Source of the DNA: Martinezella tropici
Lineage (GTDB): Bacteria; Pseudomonadota; Alphaproteobacteria; Rhizobiales; Rhizobiaceae
Reading direction: 5' to 3'
DNA: 64,000 nt
NCBI RefSeq assembly: GCF_008370325.1
Contig: NZ_VNIP01000011.1
Location: 434,001 to 498,000, forward strand
The position numbers and the translations under genes were made by a program. Below are positions 16,555 through 25,218 of the stretch, piece by piece (the stretch's first letter is position 1; every line of letters begins with the position of its first letter). The notes beneath the pieces are model-generated. The model did no database searches and was not told where the DNA came from. It saw only the letters and a program-made list of their open reading frames with translations.

Positions 16555-17718
16555 TCAGGCCGTTTCGCCGAACAACTCGCGGCCGATCAGCATCCGCCGG
16601 ATTTCGGACGTGCCGGCGCCGATCTCATAGAGTTTGGCGTCACGCAGCAGCCGGCCGGCGGGATAATCATTGGTGTAGCCATTGCCGCCGAGCGCTTGGA
16701 TACATTCGAGCGCCAGCGCCGTCGCCTTTTCAGCGGAGTAGAGAATGCAGCCGGCGGCATCCTTGCGGGTCGTCTCGCCTCGGTCGCAAGCGGCGGCCAC
16801 CGCATAGACATAGGCGCGCGCGGCATTCATGGTGACATACATGTCGGCCAGCTTGCCCTGCATCAGCTGGAACTCGCCAATCGACTGGCCGAACTGTTTG
16901 CGCTCATGCATGTAGGGCAGCACGACATCCATACAGGCAGCCATGATCCCGATGGGGCCGCCCGAGAGCACGACGCGCTCATAGTCGAGGCCCGACATCA
17001 GCACGCGGGCGCCGCCATCGACTTCACCCAGAACATTTTCCTCCGGCACTTCGCAATCGAGAAAGATCAGCTCGGAGGTATTCGAGCCGCGCATGCCGAG
17101 CTTGTCGAGCTTCTGGCCGACGGAGAAGCCGGGAAAGCCTTTTTCGACGAGGAAGGCGGTGATCCCTCGCGGGCCGGCATCCGGCGAGGTCTTGGCATAG
17201 ACGACGAGGACATCGGCATCGGGGCCATTGGTGATCCACATCTTGCTGCCGTTCAGCACATAGCGGCCGCCACGCTTTTCGGCATGCAGCTTCATGGAGA
17301 CGACATCGGAGCCGGCGTCAGGCTCCGACATGGCAAGCGCGCCGACATGCTCGCCTGAAATCAGCCGCGGCAGATAACGCTCCTTCTGCGCCGTCGTGCC
17401 GTTGCGGTGGATCTGGTTAACACAGAGGTTGGAATGGGCGCCGTAGCTTAGGCCGACGGAGGCGGAAGCGCGGCTGATTTCCTCCATCGCCACCGTATGG
17501 GCGAGATAACCGAGGCCTGCCCCGCCGAAGGCTTCGTCGACGGTGATCCCGAGCAGGCCGAGATCGCCCATCTCCCGCCACAGATGCATCGGGAAACTGT
17601 TGATGCGGTCAATTTCATCAGCAAATGGTGCAATACGGTTGGCAGCAAAACGGCGCACCTGTTCGCGCAACGCCTCGATGTCCTCGCCAAGCGCAAAGTT
17701 CAATCCCCCTGCAAACAT
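16555..17718 (-). CDS. liuA: isovaleryl-CoA dehydrogenase
   Basis: A 387-residue FAD acyl-CoA dehydrogenase oxidising isovaleryl-CoA to 3-methylcrotonyl-CoA and the first enzyme of the operon. It shows MSEPDAGSDVVSMK, WITNGPDADVLVVYAKT, FGQSIGEFQLMQGKLADMY and QALGGNGYTNDYPAGRLLRDAK, and ends AGTSEIRRMLIGREL. The glutamate in GLDYERVVLSGGP matches the unusual catalytic Glu position of isovaleryl-CoA dehydrogenases rather than that of medium-chain enzymes. It starts 86 bases downstream of the indolepyruvate oxidoreductase-type gene on the same strand. Confidence 0.94.
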   Translation of the reverse strand: MFAGGLNFALGEDIEALREQVRRFAANRIAPFADEIDRINSFPMHLWREMGDLGLLGITVDEAFGGAGLGYLAHTVAMEEISRASASVGLSYGAHSNLCVNQIHRNGTTAQKERYLPRLISGEHVGALAMSEPDAGSDVVSMKLHAEKRGGRYVLNGSKMWITNGPDADVLVVYAKTSPDAGPRGITAFLVEKGFPGFSVGQKLDKLGMRGSNTSELIFLDCEVPEENVLGEVDGGARVLMSGLDYERVVLSGGPIGIMAACMDVVLPYMHERKQFGQSIGEFQLMQGKLADMYVTMNAARAYVYAVAAACDRGETTRKDAAGCILYSAEKATALALECIQALGGNGYTNDYPAGRLLRDAKLYEIGAGTSEIRRMLIGRELFGETA

Positions 17719-17804
17719 CCGGCTTCTCCTCCCGATCGTCCCGAACCCGCGATCCTTACGAACCTATATCTCTTCCTGCCCGCTTCAAGTTTTGGCCGGC
17801 GCCG

Positions 17805-20800
17805 TCATGCGGCATCGGCAGGCACATGCTGCTTGCCCTGCTTCTCCTCAGGCGTCTCATAGGCCTTCAGCTTGTCAGCGATTTTCACCATGATCCTGCG
17901 GGCGGCCTCCTCCTTGACCGGTCCGAAGCCTCTTATCTCATCAAACAGCGAGAGGATGGCAAGGGCCTCGGCCTCGTTGTCGTGACGCAGGCCGGCAAGC
18001 ACACGCGCGGCGATCCCTTCGTAATCAGCAATCAGCCGACGCTCCAGCCGACGTTCAGCCATGTAACCAAAGGGATCGAGAGCGGTGCCGCGCAGCCGCT
18101 TCATCGGTGCAAGGGCACGCAGCAACGGCAGGATCCAGGCGCCGAACTCGCGCTTCTTCGGCCGACCATTCGGATCTTTACCGCCGAGTATGGGCGGGGC
18201 AAGGTTGAGAGCCAGCTTGAAATCGCCTTCCATCTCCTCGCGCAGATGCGCCTCGAAAGCGGGATCCGTCAGCAGGCGGGCGACCTCGTATTCGTCCTTG
18301 TAGGCCAGAATGCGCGCATAGGTGACGGCGACGGCAAAAGGCACCTTGTCCGAAAGCCGCTCCCTTGCAGCCAGCGCATTGGCGCGGGCGACGAAGGCAG
18401 CATAGCGTTCGGCAAGGGCTGCATTCTGATAGGCCGTCAGATGCGCCTTACGGTGCTTGATGAGTTCATCAAGGCTCATCTCCGCCAGCGTCTTGCCCGT
18501 CTCCGGCTCGGCCATCATGGCATGCACGGTCTGCGGATCATGCGCCAGAAGCCGACCCCACTGGAAGGCGGAAAGGCTGGCCTTGACCGCAACACCGTTC
18601 AGCTCGATCGCCTTTTCGATCGCCTCCAGCGACAGCGGCAGCAGGCCGCGCTGCCAGGCAAAGCCGGTGAGCAGGATATTGGTCGATATGGCATCGCCGG
18701 TCACCTCGGTCGCGACGTGATTGAAATCGAGGAAGACGGACTTATCGCTGACGGTCTTGGCGATGGTGTGCTGTATCGAGCCGACCTTGAAATCGAAATC
18801 GCGGTTGCGGACGAAATCGGCGACCGGCATCAAGCCGGTGTTGACAATGGCGGTCGTGCGCGTCGACGAGCAGAGCGTGATCGCATCCTTGGAGGCGCCC
18901 ACCACTTCATCCGCTGCAAACAGCAGATCGGCACCGCCATTGACAATGCGCGAGGAGGTGACATCGGCCTGATTGTGCCCGATACGCAAGTGGCTCATGA
19001 CAGCGCCGCCCTTCTGGGCGAGGCCAGCCATGTCGAGGATCATCGGCACCTTGCCGTCGAGATGCGCGGCCATGCCGAGGATCGCGCCGATCGTCAGGAT
19101 GCCGGTGCCGCCGACGCCGGCGATCGCGATGTTCCAGGGCCGATCGCCGATGACGGGGATTTCGGGCATCGGCACATCGACATCGGCATGGTCAAGCGCT
19201 TTGCGCTTGCGGCGCTTGCCGCCATGAACAGTCACGAAGGACGGGCAGAAGCCTTTGACGCAGGAGAAATCCTTGTTGCAGCTCGATTGGTTGATCTGGC
19301 GCTTGCGGCCGAACTCCGTCTCAAGCGGCTCGACGGAGATGCAGTTGGATTGCACCGAGCAATCACCGCAGCCCTCGCAGACAGCCGGATTGATGAAGAC
19401 GCGCTTGGCTGGGTCCTCCATCAGACCGCGGCTGCGGCGACGGCGCTTCTCCGCCGCACAGGTCTGGACATAGACGATCGCCGAGCAGCCCTCGGTCTCG
19501 CGCAGCGTCAGCATAACCTGATCGATATGATCGCGATGCAGCACCTTGACGCCGGGCGCAAGCTCGGAGGCGCGATAGGCATCGGGATTATCAGACAGCA
19601 GGTAGATCGGCTTGACACCCTCGTCATGCAGCTGCTTCGTCACCAGCTCCGGCGTCAGGTAGCCATCGATCGGCTGGCCGCCGGTCATGGCGACGGCATC
19701 GTTGTAGAGCAGCTTGTAGGTGACGTTGACCTTGGAGGCGACGGACTGACGGATGGCGAGAATACCTGAATGGAAATAGGTGCCGTCACCGAGATTGACG
19801 AACATGTGCTTTTCGTCGGTGTAGCGGGCGATCGCCGTCCACGGCACGCCTTCGCCGCCCATCTGGGTGAAGGTCTCGGTATTGCGGTCCATCCAGGTAA
19901 CCATGTAGTGGCAGCCGATGCCGGCAATGGCGCGGCTGCCTTCTGGAACCCTGGTGGACGTATTGTGCGGACAGCCGGAGCAGAAGAAGGGCGTGCGGTT
20001 CAGCGGCGCAACGTGACTGCGGCTGATCTGGCCGCGCTCTGCAAGATAGGCGAGCTTGGCGGCGATGCGGTCATGCAGGCCCTGATCGAGATCGAGCTTG
20101 ACGATGCGTCCGGCGATCGCTCGCGCCACCGCGCCCACGGTCAATGCTGCCGACAGGCTGAGATAGGGCTTGTCGTGCTCGTCGAACTTGCCGACGATGC
20201 GCGGACGGACATCGGCCCGCCAGTTGAAGAGCTGCTGCTTGATCTGGTTCTCGATGATCTCGCGTCGTTCCTCAACGACAAGAACCTCGTCCAGCCCTTC
20301 GGAGAAATGGCGGACGGCCTCGGGCTCCAGCGGCCAGGGCATGCGCACTTTCAAGATACGCAGGCCGATGTCAGCCATTTCCTTCGGACCGATCTCGAGT
20401 TCGCGCAGCGCCTGCAGCACATCCTCATAGGCCTTGCCGGACGAGATGATGCCGAGGCGGGCGTTCGGCACATCGTGCGTGATTTCGTCGACGCGATTGG
20501 CACGGGCAAAGGCGATGGCCGCATAGGCCTTGTAGGTCTGCAGACGATCGTCCTGCACCAGCGGCGGATCAGGCCAGCGTAAATTCAAGCCACCGGGCGG
20601 CATTTCGAAATCGGTCGGCAGGACGAATTGCCGCCTCTCGCCCGAGAGATCGACGGCCGCCGTCGTTTCTACGGTATCGGCGATGAACTTCATGCCGACC
20701 CAGCAGCCGGAATAGCGCGACATGGCAATGCCGAGCAGACCGTATTCGAGGAATTCGTGAATAGAGGAAGGGTAGATGACCGGGATAACCGCCGACATGA

Positions 20801-21287
20801 AATCATGGTCGGTCTGGTGCGGCATGGTGGAGGATTTGGCGGAATGATCGTCGCCGGCGAAACAGAGGACGCCGCCATGCTTGGAGGTGCCGGCGGCATT
20901 GGCGTGCTTCAGCACGTCACCGGAGCGGTCGACGCCAGGACCTTTGCCATACCAGATGCCGAGCACGCCATCCTTGCGGGCACCGGGGGAAAGACCGACC
21001 TGCTGCGAGCCCCAGACGGCCGTCGCGGCAAGATCCTCGTTGATCCCGGGCTGGAAGGTGACATCGTAGGCGTCGAGATAAGTCTTGGCTTTCAGAAGCT
21101 GCTGATCGTAGCCGCCGAGCGGCGAGCCGCGATAACCTGATATGAAGGCTGCCGTATTGAGGCCGGCGGCGCGGTCGCGTCGCATCTGGGTCATGGGCAG
21201 CCGCACCAGCGTCTGCAGGCCGCTCATGAAAACGCGGCCTTCCTCGGCGGTATATTTGTCGTCTAGCGATACACTGGTCGCAAGCAT
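17805..21287 (-). CDS. indolepyruvate ferredoxin oxidoreductase family protein (fused alpha-beta-gamma)
   Basis: A 1160-residue thiamine-diphosphate 2-oxoacid oxidoreductase with all parts fused. The N-terminal pyrimidine-binding domain has AAFISGYRGSPLGGYDQQL; the TPP domain has FVNLGDGTYFHSG and YNDAVAMTGGQP. A central ferredoxin-like cysteine cluster reads CEGCGDCSVQSNC, with further Cys in SSCNKDFSCVKGFCP, and the C-terminal gamma-like domain has AGVGGTGILTIGAILGMAAH. Family members convert aryl or branched 2-oxoacids to acyl-CoA. Being 86 bases upstream of ivd on the same strand, it could supply isovaleryl-CoA from 4-methyl-2-oxopentanoate, but phenylpyruvate or indolepyruvate are alternatives. 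Start 21287 has GGGAGGAG a few bases upstream. A 714-residue frame on the other strand is a shadow. Confidence 0.9.
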   Translation of the reverse strand: MLATSVSLDDKYTAEEGRVFMSGLQTLVRLPMTQMRRDRAAGLNTAAFISGYRGSPLGGYDQQLLKAKTYLDAYDVTFQPGINEDLAATAVWGSQQVGLSPGARKDGVLGIWYGKGPGVDRSGDVLKHANAAGTSKHGGVLCFAGDDHSAKSSTMPHQTDHDFMSAVIPVIYPSSIHEFLEYGLLGIAMSRYSGCWVGMKFIADTVETTAAVDLSGERRQFVLPTDFEMPPGGLNLRWPDPPLVQDDRLQTYKAYAAIAFARANRVDEITHDVPNARLGIISSGKAYEDVLQALRELEIGPKEMADIGLRILKVRMPWPLEPEAVRHFSEGLDEVLVVEERREIIENQIKQQLFNWRADVRPRIVGKFDEHDKPYLSLSAALTVGAVARAIAGRIVKLDLDQGLHDRIAAKLAYLAERGQISRSHVAPLNRTPFFCSGCPHNTSTRVPEGSRAIAGIGCHYMVTWMDRNTETFTQMGGEGVPWTAIARYTDEKHMFVNLGDGTYFHSGILAIRQSVASKVNVTYKLLYNDAVAMTGGQPIDGYLTPELVTKQLHDEGVKPIYLLSDNPDAYRASELAPGVKVLHRDHIDQVMLTLRETEGCSAIVYVQTCAAEKRRRRSRGLMEDPAKRVFINPAVCEGCGDCSVQSNCISVEPLETEFGRKRQINQSSCNKDFSCVKGFCPSFVTVHGGKRRKRKALDHADVDVPMPEIPVIGDRPWNIAIAGVGGTGILTIGAILGMAAHLDGKVPMILDMAGLAQKGGAVMSHLRIGHNQADVTSSRIVNGGADLLFAADEVVGASKDAITLCSSTRTTAIVNTGLMPVADFVRNRDFDFKVGSIQHTIAKTVSDKSVFLDFNHVATEVTGDAISTNILLTGFAWQRGLLPLSLEAIEKAIELNGVAVKASLSAFQWGRLLAHDPQTVHAMMAEPETGKTLAEMSLDELIKHRKAHLTAYQNAALAERYAAFVARANALAARERLSDKVPFAVAVTYARILAYKDEYEVARLLTDPAFEAHLREEMEGDFKLALNLAPPILGGKDPNGRPKKREFGAWILPLLRALAPMKRLRGTALDPFGYMAERRLERRLIADYEGIAARVLAGLRHDNEAEALAILSLFDEIRGFGPVKEEAARRIMVKIADKLKAYETPEEKQGKQHVPADAA

Positions 21288-21675
21288 CTGCTCTCCTCCC
21301 GAGATCGCAGTCACCAAATGCGCTTATGCATTTCTCCGGCTGCCTCCTACCGCATCCGATGAAATCACGACTCGAATCTAACATGCACGGGCGCTAATTT
21401 CCGAACGAAGGCTGAGCATCGCCGGCATGATTTGCAAAGAATTCGGGGAGCGGTTGATATTTTCATGCTTGCTCTGTGCCTACCACCCGCCCTCGTCGTT
21501 CGAGGCTCCGGCCTCATGGCCTGCGCACTTCACCATGAGGCTCGTCTTTTGCAGGGGAGGAGGTGGCAGTATACACCATTCCATCAGAACCTTTCATCGA
21601 GATATCAACCGCAAGGCCTTCCGCTCTTCCCAAGCGACCAATAATGTCGCGCCGACTCGAATCTGGGAGACCCAT
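21288..21675. other. divergent intergenic region (388 bases)
   Basis: The spacer between the oxidoreductase-type gene (minus) and a GST gene (plus) must hold promoters for both. No convincing -35/-10 pair, long dyad or RNA element was found. A frame reading into the GST from 21427 has no recognisable features before the GST start. Confidence 0.4.
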
Positions 21676-22335
21676 ATGCTGACGATCTACGGTGTCTATC
21701 GCTCGCGCGCTTCGCGCAACTACTGGATGGCAGGGGAGCTCGGCGTCGAGTTCGATTCCGTGCCGGTCATGCAGGCCAGCCGGCTGCCCAACCCGCTTGC
21801 CGCCGATGCGCCGATCAACACGATGTCGCTGGAGTTTCTGGCGGTCAATCCGATGGGCATGATCCCCTGCATCAGGGATGGCGATCTCATCCTGCATGAA
21901 TCGCTCGCCATCAATCTTTACCTCGCGCGCAAGTATGGCGGCCCGCTGGCCGGCAAAACGATCGAGGAAGAAGGGCAGATGTCGATGTGGACCATGTGGG
22001 CGGCGACCGAAGTCGAGCCCTACAGCGTTGCGCTCGTCCGCATCTATGACAATAGCCAGGAAAACAGCGAGGCCGGCAAGGCCGGGATCGCCGTTGCCTG
22101 CCGCTCGCTGAAGAAGCCGCTCGACGTCTTGGAGAAGCACCTGCAAAATCAGGATTATCTCGTCGGCAACCGCTTTACCGCCGCCGATCTCAACCTTGCG
22201 GAAGTGATGCGCTATGCCCAGACAGAACAGGAATTGTTCGATGCGCGTCCGAAGATGAAAGCCTGGATCGAGCGTTGCCAGTCGCGCGATGCCTATAAGG
22301 CCATGCAGGCGACGCGCGGCAAGGAGCCGGTCTGA
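21676..22335 (+). CDS. glutathione S-transferase family protein
   Basis: A 219-residue cytosolic GST-fold protein. The thioredoxin-like N-domain begins MLTIYGVYRSRASRNYWMAGEL and has the cis-proline segment NPMGMIPCIRDGD and the glutathione gamma-glutamyl contact LHESLAINLYLARKYG. The helical C-domain has the N-cap box as FTAADLNLAEVM. The start at 21676 follows GGGAGA. The substrate is unknown; the absence of further operon members leaves only generic detoxification as a suggestion. It ends six bases before a convergent LysR gene. Confidence 0.88.
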   Translation: MLTIYGVYRSRASRNYWMAGELGVEFDSVPVMQASRLPNPLAADAPINTMSLEFLAVNPMGMIPCIRDGDLILHESLAINLYLARKYGGPLAGKTIEEEGQMSMWTMWAATEVEPYSVALVRIYDNSQENSEAGKAGIAVACRSLKKPLDVLEKHLQNQDYLVGNRFTAADLNLAEVMRYAQTEQELFDARPKMKAWIERCQSRDAYKAMQATRGKEPV

Positions 22336-22341
22336 TTGATT

Positions 22342-23238
22342 CTATTGGAAGAGACGCATGCTCTCTTCCATCTCCTCGCGTATCCAGGCCTTGAAGGCGG
22401 AGACCTTCTTCGGCTCGCGCACGCCGGCGGTCGTGACGAAATAATGGCCGAAGCCGGTCTTTGCGCGGATGCCGAAGGGATCGACGAGGCATTTCTGCTG
22501 CAGCGCATAGGCAGCCAGCGTCTGCCAGGCGAGCATCACCCCCTGCCCCGCTATGGCCGCATCCAGACAGAGCGACGCGTCGTTGAAGATGTGCCGCTCT
22601 TCCATGCAATGGCCTGAGAGCCCGGCCTTGCGCAGCCACACCTCCCAGCCAAACATCGCATGTCCGTCGATGACGGCGGGGATTTTCAGGATATCGGCGG
22701 GCTCCCGCAGCGTCGCCGCGACCCGCGGCGTGACGACCGGGAACACTTCCTGCGCCAGCAGCAGCTCGGCCTTGACGCCGGGCCATTGTCCGCTGCCGAC
22801 GCGAATGCCGATATCGACATCCGACGTCGCCGGACTGATGAGCCGCGTGGTGGCATCGATGCGCAGGCGGATATCCGGATGACGGCTGGCAAATCGATCG
22901 AGCCGGTACACCAGCCAGCGGGCCGCAAAGACCGGTGCAACCGAGATGGTGAGGATATTCTCGTCCTTGTGCTGCGCGAGGGCGATTGCCGCCGACAATG
23001 ACTGAAAGCCTTCGCCAAGCCTCGTCAATACCGCCAGCCCCGATGCCGTCGCCATCATCCCTTTGGGGGTTCGCTCGAACAGAGGCCGACCGAGCTGCGC
23101 CTCCGCCTTGATGACCTGCTGGCTGACCGCGCCAACCGTCACGCCGAGTTCGTCGGCTGCCGCCTGCAGCGAACCGAGCCGGCCGACTGCCTCGAGGGCG
23201 CGAAGACCATTCAGATGAACGTTGTTGAGGTTTCTCAT
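22342..23238 (-). CDS. LysR-family transcriptional regulator (GcvA-like)
   Basis: A 298-residue DNA-binding regulator. The winged HTH lies at about residues 10-65 (LNGLRALEAVGRLGSLQAAADELGVTVGAVSQQVIKAEAQLG), followed by a type-2 periplasmic-binding-like effector domain with ISVAPVFAARWLVYRLDRF and DVDIGIRVGSGQWPG, the GcvA-type pattern. It is divergent from a small open frame and the MmcQ-like gene, which are its most likely targets. The effector is unknown. Confidence 0.88.
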   Translation of the reverse strand: MRNLNNVHLNGLRALEAVGRLGSLQAAADELGVTVGAVSQQVIKAEAQLGRPLFERTPKGMMATASGLAVLTRLGEGFQSLSAAIALAQHKDENILTISVAPVFAARWLVYRLDRFASRHPDIRLRIDATTRLISPATSDVDIGIRVGSGQWPGVKAELLLAQEVFPVVTPRVAATLREPADILKIPAVIDGHAMFGWEVWLRKAGLSGHCMEERHIFNDASLCLDAAIAGQGVMLAWQTLAAYALQQKCLVDPFGIRAKTGFGHYFVTTAGVREPKKVSAFKAWIREEMEESMRLFQ

Positions 23239-23388
23239 TATAGAATATCTATATCAGCATCTCGTCATTCTCAATTGCGCAAAGTCGGAATACGCGCGAT
23301 TATTGCAGCATGAAATTGAAACCGCCGCCACTCCGCTGGCTGATACGCCTATGGTTGCGTCGATGCGGAGATCCAAGGAGGCAATCAC

Positions 23389-23574
23389 ATGTCGATCTTG
23401 AAGCTTTTCTTCAGTCATCTGCTGGAAGAGGATCGCGAAGCGGAAAGCGATCCGCTGCAGCACCCGATGCTCGCGAGCATGTCGCTGGAAGAACTGGCCG
23501 ACCTGCCGCTGATGCCGGAAAATCTCGGGCGTCCTATGGACAAGCGGTGCGTTCAGCCGGAAGAATGCGCGTAA
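23389..23574 (+). CDS. 61-residue hypothetical protein
   Basis: A short acidic protein (LLEEDREAESDPLQHP and MSLEELADLPLMPENLG are visible) with no membrane segment or known motif. Support for a real gene: AAGGAGG spaced eight bases before the ATG, typical codon use, and a 24-base gap to the downstream MmcQ-like gene. It may be co-transcribed with that gene under the divergent LysR regulator. The function is not recognisable. Confidence 0.6.
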   Translation: MSILKLFFSHLLEEDREAESDPLQHPMLASMSLEELADLPLMPENLGRPMDKRCVQPEECA

Positions 23575-23598
23575 GAGCGACCTACTTCACGCGCAAAC

Positions 23599-23961
23599 AT
23601 GACATCGGCCACCGATATGGACGCCATTGCGGAACGATTGCAGCGGCTTGTGGCGCAAGCCCGGCTGCCGGCGGTTGAACCGGGCCTGCATTACGGCCTG
23701 CCGGCCTTCAAAATCGGCGGCAAAGCCTTCGTCACAGTGAAGAATAACGAGACCATCGTGCTGTCGCTGCCGATAGACCGCAAGGAACAGCTGATGGAAA
23801 TGGCGCCGGAGATCTATTTCCAGACCGATCACTATGTCGGCTGGCCGTCCCTACCCCTGCACATCGGTGCGATCGGCGATGAGGAATTGCAGCAGCGCCT
23901 GATCGAGGCGTGGCGGCACCGCGCCCCGAAAAAGCTTCTGGCAGAATTCGGCCGGATATGA
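23599..23961 (+). CDS. MmcQ/YjbR-like (DUF1801-type) small protein
   Basis: A 120-residue alpha/beta protein of the MmcQ/YjbR (CyaY-like fold) group: GLHYGLPAFKIGGKAFVTVKNNETIVLSLPI, IYFQTDHYVGWPSLPLHIG and a C-terminal AWRHRAPKKLLAEF. Members are often described as DNA-binding-like, but a biochemical role is not established. It directly abuts the end of a convergent GST gene (stops at 23961 and 23962). It may share a transcript with the 61-residue protein upstream. Confidence 0.75.
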   Translation: MTSATDMDAIAERLQRLVAQARLPAVEPGLHYGLPAFKIGGKAFVTVKNNETIVLSLPIDRKEQLMEMAPEIYFQTDHYVGWPSLPLHIGAIGDEELQQRLIEAWRHRAPKKLLAEFGRI

Positions 23962-24582
23962 TCAACCCTTCTCGACGGCAAGCGCCTTCTGAACCGCAGG
24001 ACGCTCAAGCATGCGCTGATAATGGGCGTTCACCTTCGTGAACTGGCTGCGATCGACACCGTCTCCCGGCAGCCACGTCTCCATGGTGAAGAGATAGCCG
24101 TCGGCAACGGTATATTGTTCGCCCATTACCCAAGGACCTTTCAGCATCTTGTCTTCGATCAAGGTGAAGGCCTCCGTCATGGTCTGGGGCACCTTGGCCT
24201 TCATTGTCTCGATGGCCGCCGCATCGTCGGTCCAGCGATAGCCGCGTCCCTTATGCGAATGATTCACATGAACGGTGGAGGCGATGTAGCCGTTGAAGGA
24301 TTGCATCTGCGCAAGTTCAAAGGGATCATCGAGAGGCGCCAGCTTTGCGGCGGGCACACTCTGGGCGATGTAAGTCAGGATCGCGATATTCTCGGTGATG
24401 ACGCCTCGGTCGGTGACCAGTGCGGGAACGCGGCCCTTGGGGTTGATGGCCAGATAGTCCGGTTGGCGCTGATCACCATTGGCGAGGTTGAGGCGCCGGG
24501 GCTCATAGGCGAGACCCGATTCTTCCAGGGCAATCAGACTGGCGAGCGCGCAGCTTCCTGGCGCGAAGTAGAATGTCAGCAT
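23962..24582 (-). CDS. glutathione S-transferase family protein
   Basis: A 206-residue GST. It begins MLTFYFAPGSCALASLIALEESGL, with the SCA segment typical of beta-class/GstA-type bacterial GSTs; PKGRVPALVTDRGVITENIAILTYIAQ holds the cis-Pro and the glutathione-binding Glu-Asn. The C-domain has YTVADGYLFTMETW. Start 24582 is placed at the conserved N-terminus; a 40-residue extension upstream has no family similarity. The substrate is unknown. Confidence 0.88.
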   Translation of the reverse strand: MLTFYFAPGSCALASLIALEESGLAYEPRRLNLANGDQRQPDYLAINPKGRVPALVTDRGVITENIAILTYIAQSVPAAKLAPLDDPFELAQMQSFNGYIASTVHVNHSHKGRGYRWTDDAAAIETMKAKVPQTMTEAFTLIEDKMLKGPWVMGEQYTVADGYLFTMETWLPGDGVDRSQFTKVNAHYQRMLERPAVQKALAVEKG

Positions 24583-24735
24583 GTTCCGTTCCTCGATTGA
24601 ATTCCGGGAGGAAGCTAAAGGCAAGCCGGCCAATACGGAAGTGGCTGATGTTGATAGCTGCAACAAAAGGTTTTGATCGATCGGCACGGTGTGCCCATCC
24701 ATGCGACAAGAGGCGCTTGGATGGGCAATTCATAC

Positions 24736-25092
24736 TCAGGCGCAGCCGGGCACGTCTTCCAGCCTGTACCAGACGGGAATGCCGCGCTCGCGAGCGATGC
24801 GGACATCATTGTCGGCACCCTTGGACTCGCCGGGCAGTCTCAGCACACCCTCGCAAAGCTGCAGCAGGCGGCCCGCTGTCGGGTGGAAGATCTCCTCGTA
24901 GAGTTCGTCACCGATGCTCTTGCCGCCGGCCGCATGCCAGACCGGCAAGGCAACCCATTCGCCAATCATCGGCAGATGCCCTGCCTTGAATAGGGCGTAG
25001 GACGGCTCCTCAAGGCGCTTGAGGTTCTCAGTCATCTTCTTCGGATCATCGCCGGTGCCGGAGCGATAGGGCCCGGCAATCAAGATCAACAT
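24736..25092 (-). CDS. nucleoside 2-deoxyribosyltransferase-like fold protein (DUF4406-like)
   Basis: A 118-residue protein beginning MLILIAGPYRSGTGDDPKKM, like the N-terminal strand/loop of nucleoside 2-deoxyribosyltransferase and DUF4406 proteins. AGHLPMIGEWVALPVW, CEGVLRLPGESKGADNDVRIARERGIPVWY fits the nucleotide-binding Rossmann-like remainder (the GxSxGAxxE-type motif). It is divergent from a DeoR-family regulator with a palindrome between them, so it may be that regulator's target. The reaction is unknown: nucleotide salvage or NAD-related chemistry are options. Confidence 0.65.
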   Translation of the reverse strand: MLILIAGPYRSGTGDDPKKMTENLKRLEEPSYALFKAGHLPMIGEWVALPVWHAAGGKSIGDELYEEIFHPTAGRLLQLCEGVLRLPGESKGADNDVRIARERGIPVWYRLEDVPGCA

Positions 25093-25134
25093 GTCATGTC
25101 TCCATTTCTAACTCCTGCTTCCTGCAGGAATTTA

Positions 25135-25197
25135 CACGAATATGCGCATATTTTCTTGAATGTCGAATCGATTCTGATAAATTCATGTTTATTCGTG
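25135..25197. promoter_or_regulatory. candidate DeoR-family operator region
   Basis: The divergent spacer holds a perfect 14-base palindrome, AATATGCGCATATT (25139-25152), and an inverted pair CACGAATA (25135-25142) / TATTCGTG (25190-25197). The second lies just before the DeoR gene. Such dyads are typical of an autoregulated DeoR/GlpR site. The pairing is seen directly; the binding protein is inferred. Confidence 0.5.
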
Positions 25198-25218
25198 AAA
25201 TAACGTGCAGAGACCGAC

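Noticed and set aside
17625..19769. 714-codon open frame on the plus strand
   Set aside because: Antisense to the indolepyruvate oxidoreductase-type gene, with Arg/His/Asp-rich low-sense content.
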